Origin: Cyathus striatus | Lineage: Eukaryota; Basidiomycota; Agaricomycetes; Agaricales; Nidulariaceae | Direction of reading: 5' to 3' | NCBI GenBank assembly: GCA_025738555.1 | Contig: JAOVFP010000005.1 | Coordinates: 1,798,001-1,862,000 of the forward strand | Length of the DNA: 64,000 nt | In this document: one piece after another, positions 45,970-58,920 of the stretch | Layout: every line of letters begins with the position of its first letter | Position numbering within the stretch: position 1 is the stretch's first letter | Translations under genes and position numbers: made by a program | The notes under the pieces: generated by a model | Told to the model about the DNA's origin: nothing | What the model saw: the letters and a program-made list of their open reading frames with translations, nothing else | The model's database searches: none

Positions 45970-47640
45970 ATTTAACCAATAGTTCAATATCAAAGTCAAA
46001 GTAATATATAAATAAATATCCTCAAGTTCCCAAAGCACAGAGGTAGAATTATGTATGGTGCAATAATATGTAGATGAAGGTATATGACTTTAAATCAATA
46101 GAAAAATGAAATGAAAATCAATAAAAATACCATCAATATCTTTTTGTATGAATAAAATGTACCAGCAAGGCTACTGCAGAGCCACTACACCACTTGGACC
46201 TTTATATCAATCTTACTTCCTAGTATTTAACCTGCTGTTCACTATCAAAAATTTCATGGCCCTGGAGATAAGTAATAGCAAACTAAGTATCAGTTAGGTA
46301 ATAGAATTATGGTGCAAAGTGTAGATGCAGCATCTTATCAATTCCCAAGAAGTGATATCAAACTGCTATCCACTGAATACTACAGAGCATGACATTTATA
46401 AAAGACCAAATAGTGCAGCAGTGTTATGGATATATGGCCATTCTATAGTAGATAGGGTTCTCGACTACCTATACTACTATCCCTAAACCTAGAATTCAAA
46501 TTCTTTTCTTTTCTTTCTGTATTCTCAATTCTATTTTTGCAGCCAGCCTGCTCAAAATCACATGACTTGCTAACATGTTCTCATACTGAAGTTATCCCAA
46601 GAAAGCCGAGTTAGTAGAAGGTGGTAGAACATTCTATATCATACCAGAGCATGTCAGAACTTCATAGAAAGTAGATAGGATAGAGTACAGAAGGTATATA
46701 AGTACCATGTAAAACATAAAATATTATCCTTTTACCTACTTCAATTCAGTGTGAACTGTAAGACCAGAGCTCGACTTAAGGCTATGTGCTAAGTCTTGTC
46801 TGTTGTTGCCAAAAAGGGTGATCTACTATTATAAGTTTATTACTCACTACTTCATACTGTAAGTATTGTTGATTGCCTGAGTATCATCAGATAGTCCAAT
46901 CAGCAGTAGCTCGTGACATTATGTGATTCAGTGTTTTGTCAGACTTATGCTTCAAGAACTCAATCATTTTCAGTACACTTAACTTATCTCTGCTCTATTC
47001 AACACAAACAGTAACTACACATACAAAGGTATGATTCTATTCTATATCTAGTGTACTGACCTATGTGTATTCACAGGAATACACCAATGCTACAGTTCTC
47101 AGCAAACCTTAACAAGCAGCTATTATAATGTCCACATGCAGCCTTGCTGATACATTTTGAAATTGCTTTTGGTTTCAGCCAATAAGTACCTTTGGGATGA
47201 CAGTTATTTTACATAAAGGAATAAGAACTTCCTTGCACAGGGCACTTCTACAATTCATCTACCATATGATATAAACTTATCTAATATTACCAACCAACTG
47301 TTTCTATCTTGGAGCTTGAATTGAACATACTAACATACAATATTGTATATAACATTCCAATCTCCACAAAAAATACAACTATGAGCTGTGACTATTTATA
47401 GTTACAGGTTATGAGTGAAATGTATGGCAACAAGACTGTTAACTTAACAGCATAGGCATACATAGCCACTACATAACTTAGTCCTTTATATCTATCTCAC
47501 CTCCTAGTATATAACCAATACCAGCTCTCTACAAACTTGCAAATAATTCATAAATAAATATCATAAAGTACCTCAAGCATGTACATAGAATTAATTATAA
47601 TGCAATATGTAGATGAAGATCCAATCAACAGAAAATGAAA
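45970..47640. repeat. noncoding repeat region, copy 2
   Basis: Homologous to 11340-12660 in the same orientation (for example TAATAGAATTATGGTGCAA at 46309, GCAGCCTTGCTGATA at 47140, GACTGTTAACTTAACAGCAT at 47434). Its CpG sites are largely TpG or CpA. It is interrupted by a solo LTR. Confidence 0.65.
46422..47114. mobile_element. solo LTR, 693 bp
   Basis: TGTTATGG...CTTAACA with the 5-bp TSD AGCAG (46417-46421 and 47115-47119). The uninterrupted target is seen in the homologous repeat near 11515. It contains a TATA-like GTATATAAGTACC near 46693. It is not related to the other LTRs in the window. Confidence 0.78.
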
Positions 47641-47739
47641 TTCAAATCGATAAAAAATGGATGCAGACCATGATTGATTCAGTAAGTGATGCATCAGCAA
47701 GGGAGAACTTTATGCTTGCTCCCTGTTACAGGTGGAATA

Positions 47740-48170
47740 CACATGAATTCCACTTTTTCATGTGTGCTTCACATGTACTTCATATGTACTACACTCCACT
47801 TCAAATGTATTAAAATCAGCAAATTTCCATTCAAACTTGTAATTTTTGTACACCTGAAGTACAAATGTAGTGCACAAGTTACACTTGTACCAGGACAATG
47901 GGTGAGAGGGCAGAAAGTGGCATATTGTGTAACATTGCTGTTGCTTTGTAATATATAAATTAGTCACATGATCAATAACTAAATTCATTTTCTTCATGTT
48001 TTTAGATGAATTTCACTAGATTTTCACTTCAATTTCATGTAAACTATATGAACATTCATGAACCTATGATCTTCAGAAAATATTTAAAATCACATGAAGT
48101 TCATGTAAATCTTATGTCAAACATGTGACCCATGTGATTTTCATGTGAATATGTGAATTTTTGGTGGAGG
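47740..48170. repeat. cluster of TTCATGTG / CACATGAA motifs
   Basis: The half-palindromes TTCATGTG and CACATGAA and close variants (TTCATGTA, CATGTACTT) recur at short irregular spacing in both orientations. There is no coding potential. Confidence 0.55.
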
Positions 48171-49197
48171 GGGGGGGAGTGCAAAGTACTACTAAGAAGT
48201 AACAACACAGTGGATGAGGCTGTGGCTTGATGACATGTAGATGGCAGAGTGTTCTGTCATTGAAAGCTTGTGGTCAGATTATTTGGAGGGGGCAATGGCA
48301 AAGGAAAAGTCTAGATGTAAGTCACAGCATGAAGAAAAGAGAATGACAATGAATAAAAAAAAGAATGAATTATCAAGAGGAAAATTGAAATGAAAACTAA
48401 TGGAATATAAATGAACTCAACACCTCAACCTATGTCCCTTGTCCTTCCACCAGTAGGAGTATAGCATGATGAGGGTAAAGACACAATCATCATACCTCAG
48501 CAGTCAAAGCACCAGTCTTGAGGACTAGACAAGTATCTTGAGGAGACAGGAGGGATATTGACATCAGCAATTCACATAAGAGTATTTCTTTTCTGAGGCA
48601 ATATAAAATGATGGTGGAAGCTCTTCTGCTAGTTCAGGGCCTTTTGATACCTCTCATACAAGCTGCTTTTTACTTCTCTTAGTGGAACAAGTTTTTGAAC
48701 TTGGCCCAGCTTCATCCAAGTTGCTGCTATTTAACAATATAACTTCTCACTTATCAGATGGCAAAATTTTTAACTGCATGATGCCACAAGGTTTCAAAAA
48801 TAGATCCAGTTGTGTTTGATCTGCAAGTCCTTTTTTGTAGTGACACTGTATGCATGAAGATTTGCTCATTACATTGGGTCCTTTTATGTACTGTTTGAGA
48901 TGCTCTAAAATGTAGGTAAGTTTGACTTTGAATAATAATTGTTGTGATTATATTTCACCTAGGGTGTGATGGTACATAACTGGAATATGAGCAAAAAGTT
49001 GATGATATGATTCACCAGCAGTCATAGACCAACCAGCCAATCAGATCCAGATCCCAACCAAGATCCCAAAAACACCTTTTCATGAAGTCAAAACAACTCT
49101 ATAAACCAACTATTTTAAAAGTAGTGGGAATAAAAAAGTAATTTATTGCACTATATCTCTAATAAATAAACATCTATCTAAAATATATGTATAACTA
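48171..49197. other. AT-rich noncoding stretch 3' of the NACHT-WD40 gene
   Basis: I see no gene, repeat pair or RNA here. The stretch is CpG-poor. Confidence 0.5.
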
Positions 49198-52100
49198 TCA
49201 TTTAAACTTTAAAAAATCTGCAAAAAAAGTCTCAACTTTATTCCTCCTTTTGGTTACTGTGACAGATTCCCAATTATCAGAATTTACAGAAAATATTACC
49301 ATCCTTCCTGACTTTGTTCCAACAGCAACTGTGATATCATTTAACTCTATTGCATATAAATTTGTTGGCCTAAAAGATGGAGGAATCCAAAATAATCTTT
49401 TCCCTGCTTTTACAACCCAGTGATCCACAATCAGGTCCAAGTTGGTATCAAGTAGTTCAAAAAAAGGATCAAGCTCAGAGAATGCTGAGATGGAAAAAAC
49501 CTGGTGGTTATTGACAACAATATAGTTTTGATCAATATTAAATCTGACCAGTACTACATGATCATTTATATACCAAACATGTATACAAGTACAACTTTTA
49601 ACACTCCAAACTCTGGCTGTCTTATCATCTGAGCCAGAAACAATAGTTGTCCCATCCAGTGAGATGGTAACTGACCTGACTGAGTCTGAATGGCCTTTTA
49701 GTACATTGAGAAGTTTTCCACTATGTAAATTCCATACTCTGATTGTCTTGTCATCTGAACCAGAAACAATAGTTGATTCATCCTGTGAGATTGAAACTGA
49801 TCTGACCCAGTCTGAATGGCCCTTTAGCTCATTGAGAAGTTTTCCACTATGTGGGTTCCACACTCTGACTGTCTTATCACTTGAGCCTGAAACAATAGTT
49901 GTCCCTTTCTGTGAGATGGCAACTGACAGGACCCAGCCTGAATGACCTTTTAGCTCTTTGAGAAGTTTTCCACTGTGTGAATCCCACACTTCAATTGTCA
50001 TATTATCTGAGCCAGAAACAATAGTTGACCCATCTTTTGAGATGGCAACTGACATTACTGCACTGGAATGACCTTCAAGGACCCAAAGACATGGGTCCCA
50101 GTACTTGTTGTATCCTTGAATTATTTTTATTGTCTTTAATTGATCTTGATATGTCTTATACAACAAAGTTTCTTGTGGAGTGAATAAAAGTGCAGACTGG
50201 TAAATTTGCAATGCATGATCCTTAATTAGCTTATAGTTATGTAAAATGAAGCTCTCAGCATCATTCAACAACTCCACACATTGGGGTATGAGAGTAAACT
50301 AAATTAAATAACTGGTAAAAATAAATCATAATGAAAAGTTATACTCACTGGCAGATTCTTTATAACTTTCACACCTTCTAGTGCTCTTGGTAGTTGACTA
50401 TATAGTGATATGACTTCAAGCCACTGCAATAAGTACTCCAATATAAATGTGGTTGTCAGCTGATTTAAATTTTCATCCAGTGATGCTTCCTGAAGATGGA
50501 AAATCCAATATGTAGCTGCATAACCAATTCCATCTGTCATTGTATTAGGGATGGATATATCTTTATTTGGAGTGGACATGTCCTCAACATTGCAAATATT
50601 TACTTTTAGTGTACTCATAAGTGTATTTAAACAATATGTTGCAATAAGTGTGTGATGATTTTTTGTGTCAATATAAAATCTTGTGTCTGAGCATCGCTCT
50701 GAATTGGTGAGAAAATCATGAAATGATAAATGAAAAGCATGGATTGGAAGATTTGAATTAGATGGTGGCACAAGTAGCACTGCCTTTAGATTGTAAAGTA
50801 TTCCATATATGTCATTTTCATTGTGGCTCAATCTAAGAATTTGCAATATTCCTTGAATGGTCAAGTTATTAAACCCTAATATAATAATTGCCACAATGGG
50901 TTGAAATACTTCTATTTTCCAATCTGATGATTGTGAAGCTATCAATAGAATTTTCATGTACATATTGTCAAGTGATCCATACACATTCATGTTATTCAAT
51001 TTAATATATCGATCCTCAAGAATTAATCTTAATTTGTCCTTTGCTCCAATTCTGGAACCATCATTAATGAATTTCATTGCTGTAGTTGCTGCAATAAATA
51101 ATCCAGAACAAATTTCAATCAGTTCATTCATTTCATTTAGCTTTGGCCATGGTTTCTCAATGGGAATTTCATTAATCTCTTGTTCTATGTACAACCTAAT
51201 ATCAGCATTGACCTTTTCTGTTTCAATGTTATGCAAAACAAAAGGATTTGTCAAGGATTCCACTGTTTTAGTTTGGAATATATATTCAAGAGATGCCTCA
51301 GTTCGACTAGTAACAAAGAATTTGATTGGAAAGGTGTACTTGCTGAGATATTCAGCTAACACTTTAATAATATGTGCTTGCATGTCCTGCTGACATTCAT
51401 CCAGTGCATCAAGTACAATCACTATTGTAACATCCTGTAAATCATTTTCTATATTCACAATTGGATTCAAAATAAGCTTTTGCAACTGAATTGAGAATGT
51501 TGAGTGGAGAATTGAAACATCAGTTCCAACTTCTTCCAATATCTTTTGTTCCAATAGTGGAAGTTGTTTTCCAAGTTGATAAGCCAGAGTTTTAACTACA
51601 TTTGTAGACTCACTCCTATTTAAGTGATCCCTAGAGAAAAAGAAAGAGGCACCATTGTTGTGATATTTATGAGCAACACTATGAGCAACAGTAGATTTTC
51701 CAGTTCCTGCAAGCCCAGAAAGCCAGTAGATGGATGCCTTTTCAGTTGAAGCAATCCAATTATCAATTTCTTTCAACAGATCCACTCTAGTACCAGTGGT
51801 GCATTCAGTGGCTTTTTCCCTTTCACTGGAGTTATAAGCAGCACCAAAGATTGGGTTCAATTTCTCTGCAAGCATATCATTTTGTTCTTTGGACATATTC
51901 TGATAAATATTTGTGATTGAAGAAGCATTGTTAATTGTTGTATCTTTTATGTTGATATTTCCAGTAGCTCCTGTGAGTACTTGAGGCCCTGTACTTATTG
52001 TATTCTTCTCCTGCTATATGTGAGACAGAGATGTAGTAATAAAATAGCTTCGGTTGGACTTACAATTATAATAGATGTTGTATGTGGTGCACGGGATAAT

Positions 52101-52243
52101 ATAGGACTTATTACCTCAGTGTCTGATTGAAGGGAACGATCTTCTGCTTGTACACCAGGAGATGGAACATGATTCCCTTCGGCATCAATCACATTAGAGT
52201 TGCCGACAGTTTGATCTGTGATTTTCATGAATGGTTGAGACAT
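49198..52243 (-). CDS. NACHT-WD40 STAND (NLR-like) protein, 3 exons, 981 aa, intact
   Basis: Exons 52243-52064, 52013-50349 and 50298-49198 join in frame through two 50-nt GT-AG introns (2946 nt). A short N-terminal domain without a recognised effector fold leads through a TGNINIKDTTINN linker to a NACHT NTPase: P-loop GLAGTGKST (about residues 160-168) and Walker B VIVLDALDEC (about 250). Helical linkers follow, then four WD40 repeats (about 691-860), each GHSxxVxSVxIS...TIVSGS.D.T..VW, and a C-terminal tail. The repeats are near-identical 42-residue (126-bp) units. Family knowledge: fungal NACHT-WD40 proteins with highly conserved repeats (HET-E/HET-D type) act in heterokaryon incompatibility or non-self recognition. 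It sits in CpG-poor, transposon-rich DNA but has no stop or frameshift. Confidence 0.88.
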
Positions 52244-55200
52244 TTCAGTTCGCTTGTGCGTGTTGTGTTACTTGTAATGTATATGAATAGAGGGGGGGGC
52301 AACTCATATTAATACTTATATGTCGACTGTGGATGCTGTGTGCTTATGTCAATCAAGGATTGATCGGTCAATTACATTGGATTCAATGTCAATCTATCTG
52401 ATCTCGGACGAACAACTGGTAGTTTTATGAATCATGATGAAACCTAGCTATCGCGTGATAGCATCATGTAGAACGAGGCTCAAGGTCGGTGATATATACA
52501 TCTTTTCATACCTTAAATTAAGATGTTCCCCCACGCTCGCAAGTGTCGCAATTTGAAGACAGTGCTAAAGATGAACGTGCTCCCACAAGCTGTCTTCCTT
52601 TCTAAACTACTAGCTCTCAATAAAAATTCGAAGTGGACGAGATATCATATCGTTTTATGACCCAGTTTAGCTGCAGCACCTCCGCCCACCGAACTTTGCA
52701 TATATTTGACGGAATATGGAATTCGGCATTTCCCGCTCGCCTACCGGCCCTTCCTGAGGTCAAAAAAGATAACGCACTGCCACCAATGTACGTCGGAACC
52801 AACCAACCTCCTTCTCCCCAAACGATACCCCTTGGGCTGTACTCAAAGCTCCCAAGCTACCTCAATCTCGTTGACGATCCTGCACATGGGAATGGTCAGA
52901 ACAAGGTCAGAACGTCGATTTGGAACACCTCCAGCGTCGGTTGCAGATGGTAACCATTCAACCGCGCACGACATTCTTCTGGAGCAACGACCCGCTCATT
53001 TCAACCTGGGGACGTGAGCTGGCAAGGGTTTAGGAGAGCGGGCGCATCGGCGCAGAGCAAGGTCATTCCACACGCCTACACTGTCCTAACAACCCTCAAC
53101 TAAGCCTAATGTTTCGTCCACTCGTACCTTGTGGCAGCCTCTTTCGACTTACTACCGGACGCAGGTGAAGTGGTAGAGACGGAAAGGACAATAGAGGAGG
53201 GATAATGGCAAAGTTGACGCTAGCAAATGAAAGAATGTAGGTTTGAACGTCTTGTACATTCCTCGTAGATTATCGAACATCGAACATACCTCATCAGCTA
53301 TGTCCAGTCAATAACTCCCACCTCGCCCTCTTGTACGTTTGGACGCGAACACCGTAGTCCAAGACGTGGCACTGTGGTGTACTCAAATGAATCCATGTAA
53401 TCTTTTGAGATGTCCGCTATCACCCCCTCGATCCCCTGCATCATACTTAGTCCCAACCGCATATCCACACATGCGGGTGTGGTGATGTCAGGAACCCGAA
53501 CGAGGCGGGGAGGTATATGGTGACGTGGTGATTATTCAAAATCCTGACGGGGTTATGAAGAAGTGGGGAAGATGAAGGGACGGGGATAATGATGGCGGGA
53601 GGAACACCAAAGCTCCCTCGCGTCCGATTGCGCGGCATCGAGATCGTGTATGGTCAATGGTGATCACATGCACATGCTCCGAATTCGACGTGAACGATGG
53701 AACAAAAGTACGGCTATGAGTAAGGTCAGAACGTCAGGTATAGTCAACAGTAAGAGGACGTACCCTATCGACCACCAGCACATCTCTAAGTAATTTCCCC
53801 CTGCCCAGCGTGTTTTCGAGGTATGTTGCAATATATGCAGGCATGAATTACAAGGCCGTATGTGGTGCATCCGAGACTGACTTCTTAGAGAGCGAATAAG
53901 CCTCCCTTATTGTCCTCGTCCTTGTCTTTGCATCGTTCATATCGCACTACCCCTTCCCCACATCACCCTTACCCCCGTTGCCCAACTGCACACTTGCACC
54001 TCGTCTCCTCCTTATGTCGTATCCACCGCAAGCCCATCTACCCCAAGCCTTTCATAAACTTAGCACGTATCACTCGCGAGCTCGAGTATCGATACGCAGC
54101 TCCCTTAGTCGGATAATCACCATGACTACGCTGAGCAACTACGAAAGAGATCTAGGCACTTGGCTCAACGTTGTCTTGGCTCTGTTTAGACTATTCTGAA
54201 ACCTCGCGACGGTGAAGATGACGGTGGGCCAAGAGATGTTGGAGCTGTACAGCTTGTCTAAGAGGGCGTGTACGGCAGCGGAGAGGGTGTATGGGCATTG
54301 GTAGCGACATGGCAGTTATTTGTAGTCATAGCGAGTACTGCGATTGTGGATAACGATGAACTTGGGGCCATCAAGAAAACGAAGAGAGAGAGCATCGTGG
54401 AAGAGAAGTTTCCCAGGGCTAGTGCTCGTCCACAGTGCGTACGTGCAGGCGGGATATGGTGCTGCGAGGGGGACAGGGCTCGACTTGCAGGATGCTTACG
54501 ATGCACATTCCCATGACGGAAGTAGTGTAAGTTGCACGTAGGACGATGCGTAACCTAGCCTACCATGTGTCGATCTAATGTTCAGTTATCCTCTTGTCCT
54601 AGTCAACGTACACCTTCAAGCACAAAAGACGAGACGGCACGTACCACGATCCCTGAAAACCTTCACCCCTCCCAACACACCTGCCAAAAATGTCCTCAGC
54701 AAGCGCATTGTTCCACAGGCATAGCTTTTCGTAGCAAGCTGCTCTTGCTAGTCTAAATGGTCACGCGCACGCTTTATTTGGGAGCGGGACCGTAGGCTGC
54801 TGTGCTCGGAGTGAGAGGTCTGAAAGATCGGAGCTTGCAGAATGAGTTCGGCGAGTAACCTGAGTGGGAGCTTAGAAGAGAGGGGTTTGAGAGCAGTTGT
54901 AGGATGAGCAGCTCGCCATAGAGCGAGTTGAGTTGGGTTGGGCTAGGCCAGACAGACGAAGGCATGAATGCATGAAGTACCAGGAAGTACCATAGCGGAT
55001 GCCGTGAGCGCGCAGAGAGTAAACATAGATCAGTCGAATCACCGTGGGATTCGTCGACATCGTTGATGCAAAATTCTCAGGGACCACAAGTGATGACTCG
55101 GAGCGGCGATTACATGGACGATCTGAACTCCGCATTCGCCTCACTGAAGTGAACCCAATTTTTAGTTCCAGAGAAACCTTGGCAAGCAAGGTAACAAGGA

Positions 55201-55389
55201 GTTCGTCACACAGAGAGTATCTACCATCGTACTCAGTTGATCGTACTGCCATAGTAAAAATACTGACAAGGCTAAAACTGTATCAGCGTCGTATGTATAT
55301 CACTTGTGCATATGAGATTTCAGCACGATCCCTTAACATAAGAGCCAGTCCACTGTTAGTTCAGCAAAGTGTAGAGTTCGCATGTGTTC
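52244..55389. other. 3.1-kb region without a supported gene
   Basis: CpG frequency returns to normal here. Short open frames exist (for example plus 52633-52953 and plus 53910-54116 with LARITRELEYRY), and some look coding-like, but I could not join them into a gene or recognise a family. The first ~100 bp probably hold the NACHT-WD40 promoter. Confidence 0.4.
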
Positions 55390-55582
55390 TATATCAATAT
55401 CAGAGAACGAATACCAATAACCATAACTCGAGATTCACTAAGTGTGGGTGTAGTACGACATTTACTATAATAAACTGCTAGCGAAAGTAGTGGGTACTTG
55501 TAGTAACGACAGGTAAAGTCCGCAAAAAACTTGTAACTATTAGGCACCAATACGAGCCGGGATATATATAAGTCCTTGGAAT

Positions 55583-57205
55583 TTATACGCCCTTGGCCCG
55601 TGCAAAGCCGATTCGTTGCTTCTCCACATCGAAAATGCTGTAATAGTATTTAAACAGACTACCTCCAACAAGTTCAATGCCATCTAACGCATTGATAAGT
55701 GTTTGACACTGCGTGGGGTTATTCGCGAACGGCCCCACGCTGAGCTCCTTGCTGGGAATCGTAAGATTGAAAGGTACGCCCTTTTCCGAAGTGAACGTAA
55801 GGTCAATCTTTGCAGGCAGAGAGGGGATGCGGTCGCATGCGATCCCGTAAGTACCGGGCACGGCTGCGTTGGGCTTAATGTCTGGGGATATTAAAGCATA
55901 GATAGCCTACATATACATACTTCAACGATCATGCACAAATTAAAACATGAAGGCCACGTACCTCAGTAATATTTGTAGAAAAGTAAACATTGCTGGTTCC
56001 GCTGTCAAAAATAATGGTTCTGTTTGAATTCAGTAGTGAAGTGGTGTTCCCGTTCACGAATATTCCAGGTGAATCCAGCTGCCATATATCGATGAGATCT
56101 CCAACGCCAGGATGAATAGGAGCGTACACTGGTGTGCCTGTACACATGACGTTTAGTGATGAAGTATAAACATTAAGTATGCCAGACCGACTGACCAATG
56201 TACTTCTTTTTATTTATTCCTCCGATGGTTAACTCAGCATTTCCAACTAATTTGGGTGACATATAGAAACTAAATATAGCTGACAACTTTGTTAGCACTT
56301 ATACACTTGAGAGAGGCCGTTTAATGATTCGTACCTGGGAGACCTTGCTTTATAAGACTTCCAAAAAATCCTTGGGGATTAGCACCCAGCCCTGCACAGA
56401 CTCGTGAGTATCCAAAATGGACCTGAAGACGTTGTGTTACATACCTTGAATACCACTGTACGGATCGAGATTTAACTTCGGTGACTGATGCGTGATAAGG
56501 AGTACGTCTGTGTCCGGAGCACTGAAGCCACCAATCGAAACGGTATCCCTTCCATTCGCCAATGTCATGTTAAGGTTGTGATTTACCATAGGCTCCACGC
56601 CGCCACCGGTGACGAAGGAAACATTAATGGATTGTCCGCCATCCAAAAAAGTTTTACTCTTTGATGGATCAAAGAGAACTTGGTTAGAGCACTCGAGGCC
56701 GCATGCGATACCTAGTTTGCGGTAAGGTGAGCAACTATCGGGCACGTAACATACACGCACTTGTGAATTCCAGCGTCGAACTACCAGTATCGAATACCAC
56801 CTGTAGATTTCATGTCAGCCCATGTACTACAATATAAGTTATAATTAAGGCTTACTGGGAGGACCTGAGGTGGTGTTCCAACTACGCATCGTTGCGGTTA
56901 GCAAATGCTATCGGTTAATGCCCATGAAACACTCTTACCTGAAATGTTACCAAACCACCTGCAAATTGGAGTATCAGTTTGCGACCATCGAAAACTCAGT
57001 TAAGCACGGCAACTTACTGAAGGTCGGTTCCCAAGTAATAGTCTTTGAGCGGAACGTTTATAGGGGATAGAGTCCTTCGCTTTAACAGGGATCCAGAGGG
57101 ACGGGCGCGTGAAGTCAGCGTGATCGTTTGTGGTGCTGCTTCTCCGACCACACCAGAAATCGTGTACAGAAAGCAAACAGCAGTAGCTAGTCCCGTGAAT
57201 GCCAT
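55583..57205 (-). CDS. secreted pepsin-like aspartic protease (family A1), copy 2, 9 exons, 393 aa
   Basis: Exons 57205-57018, 56958-56939, 56881-56856, 56800-56761, 56711-56445, 56391-56335, 56279-56196, 56137-55962 and 55906-55583; every exon has the same length as in copy 1. Signal peptide, dibasic LLKRR propeptide site, FDTGSST and FDSGTSN are all kept, so the enzyme should be active. The ATG was placed at 57205 by comparison with copy 1, although the frame is open further upstream. Differences from copy 1 are spread over the mature domain (for example GGGVEPMVNHNLNMT against GSGVDPVVNNDYNLT), about a quarter to a third of positions in the most variable exon. Confidence 0.87.
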
Positions 57206-57254
57206 CTGAGGATTCGTGAAAGTAACTTGGTGGTTTAAACTTCGCGAGCTCGTA

Positions 57255-57260
57255 CTTATA
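57255..57260 (-). promoter_or_regulatory. conserved TATA-like element of protease 2
   Basis: TATAAG on the minus strand about 50 nt upstream of the ATG, in the block shared with protease 1. Confidence 0.4.
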
Positions 57261-57925
57261 TGAAATAAAGCCCTGCAGGGTCGATAAAACATATTAATAC
57301 CGCAGTTCTTTGTACACTGCGCAATACTTAGCAGATGTATCAATATCGTCGATAAGATTTTTTGTTCTCCGTCGATATCTGTTTCAGGTCCTGTGAGTAT
57401 GCATGTTTCAGCGGCTGCACGGCTGCAGGCTAAGGAAATGTGACTTGTGTCAAAAATCGAGGAATTCGTCGTTGTCATCGAATCAACGCCACGTTCGAAT
57501 CCTTACAGGTGTATATCCTCTGTGGCGGCCATCCCATCCTTCAATGTCTACCTATTTTTGTCATAAAATCTGGAGGATTACGGTTCATCTAATGCTTACA
57601 GATATATGTTCTCCAGACGTTTCTGCGGCTTTAATCCATCCAGGGAAGATGTGATAGATATTGGAAGGCGATGCTAAGGCGATCCTGAATATTGCCGATC
57701 GCTAAGTAAGTAGATGGTCCCCTATTTATCGCGCGACGCGAGCTTCTGAAAGCTCCAGCGTAATATTTCAAGATAAGTTGGACGACTTTTCAGGAGTCGA
57801 TTCAACGTTTTTACTATAAATTAGGGGTTGCAAAATACAATTGGTCCAATTAGTGTCGCGTTTCATAATGATTTATACTCACAGAGTATGTGGGAGTTGC
57901 CATTCGATCTATGCACATGATCGAG

Positions 57926-58918
57926 AAAGGATATGTATTTCAATAAACAGAAGCGGTCCGGTAACATATGTGGTAACGTCCACACATGACAAAGCCCCGC
58001 AAACTGTACTGTACACGATACTTCCCGGTGCAAGAGGGGACGGCGACCATAGGTGTATGCCATTTTCTGGTGCTGGTTGTACTCAGCTGGTACGTTTAGG
58101 TACGTTGGTAGCGCCGAGCGGTGGGTTGTGGCATTGGTTGTGGCATGGTTGTCGAATCCGTGACTAGCGTGGGAGCATGAAAAAGGGTTCGGAGTCCAGA
58201 CTACAGGCCTATCTTTCCGTCATCATGCATCATACATATCGATGAACCATTGGAAAGAGTGAAGTTGAAACTGGAAAATGATGATGATGCAGATGAGCAC
58301 AACGGCCCGGCCCTCCCAGGCTATGTACTTATTTGTGATTGTTGCGCAAAACCTTGAGTAAGGGTTCCACTTCCGAGTATGAACATATCCGGCACCCGAC
58401 GTCCAGCTGAGCGAGGTCTCGACTACGAGTGTTCCTCTTTCTCTGGTCAGCCACCGTCAGCATACACACTCGCTCCTTTGCTCTTCGTTCTTCGTCGTCT
58501 CACGCTTATTTTATTTTATTTCCCTCCCTAATCCCCAGCTTCATGTTAGACTTAATTGTTGTCCTGAGGAGACCCTTGCTTCGTGTGTCAGGGCTTATAG
58601 TTAGCTTGCAAACTCATAGATAGCGATCGTTTATTTTGTAACTAAACTTGAACGCCTTAATTGTTAATGGAATCGAGATATTACTAGTTTATGGATTACT
58701 TGGTCTCTACGTGATTTCGGGAAAATCGCGGAGCAGTTCCCACCCGCCCAGCGGCTCGACTGCTCCGCGTCCGTTTGAGCTTGCTCAAACCCAACCCAAC
58801 CCTTTTCTAGTCCGTTTTTGCGTAGAGACCGACGACGAGGCTGGATTGGCAAAGCCCTGACATGGACCCGTGCGCGTGGCCCTTGGGTGACCCGTCCACT
58901 TCCTTAGTACTCGCCGGA
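57926..58918. other. intergenic region
   Basis: Beyond the duplicated flank I find no gene. The near-palindrome TTTGAGCTTGCTCAAA lies at about 58774. Confidence 0.4.
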
Positions 58919-58920
58919 TA

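Larger units (their letters stand above)
36437..45970 (+). mobile_element. Ty3/gypsy retrotransposon 2, decayed, 3' LTR not found
   Basis: Same domain order as gypsy 1 in diverged sequence: Gag, CCHC at about 38940, protease-RT fusion at 42655, RNase H at 43192, integrase at 44375, chromodomain at about 45547. Stops include many TGA. The 5' LTR is tentative (36437-36799), no matching 3' LTR is visible, and the end at about 45970 is where the noncoding repeat resumes. A separate insert splits it at 39558-40674. Confidence 0.8.
55390..57925. repeat. segmental duplication, copy 2 (protease 2 plus flanks)
   Basis: Matches 8120-10510 in coding sequence, introns and both flanks, same orientation, about 47 kb away. 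The upstream flank carries an extra ~60-100 bp relative to copy 1. Confidence 0.75.

Noticed and set aside
24585..45970. Reading the many in-frame TGA codons as stop-codon reassignment
   Set aside because: The intact genes in the window end normally, and the TGAs sit only in decayed elements at former CpG arginine codons.
57480..57500. GTTCGAATCC as a possible tRNA
   Set aside because: No acceptor stem or A box could be folded around it.
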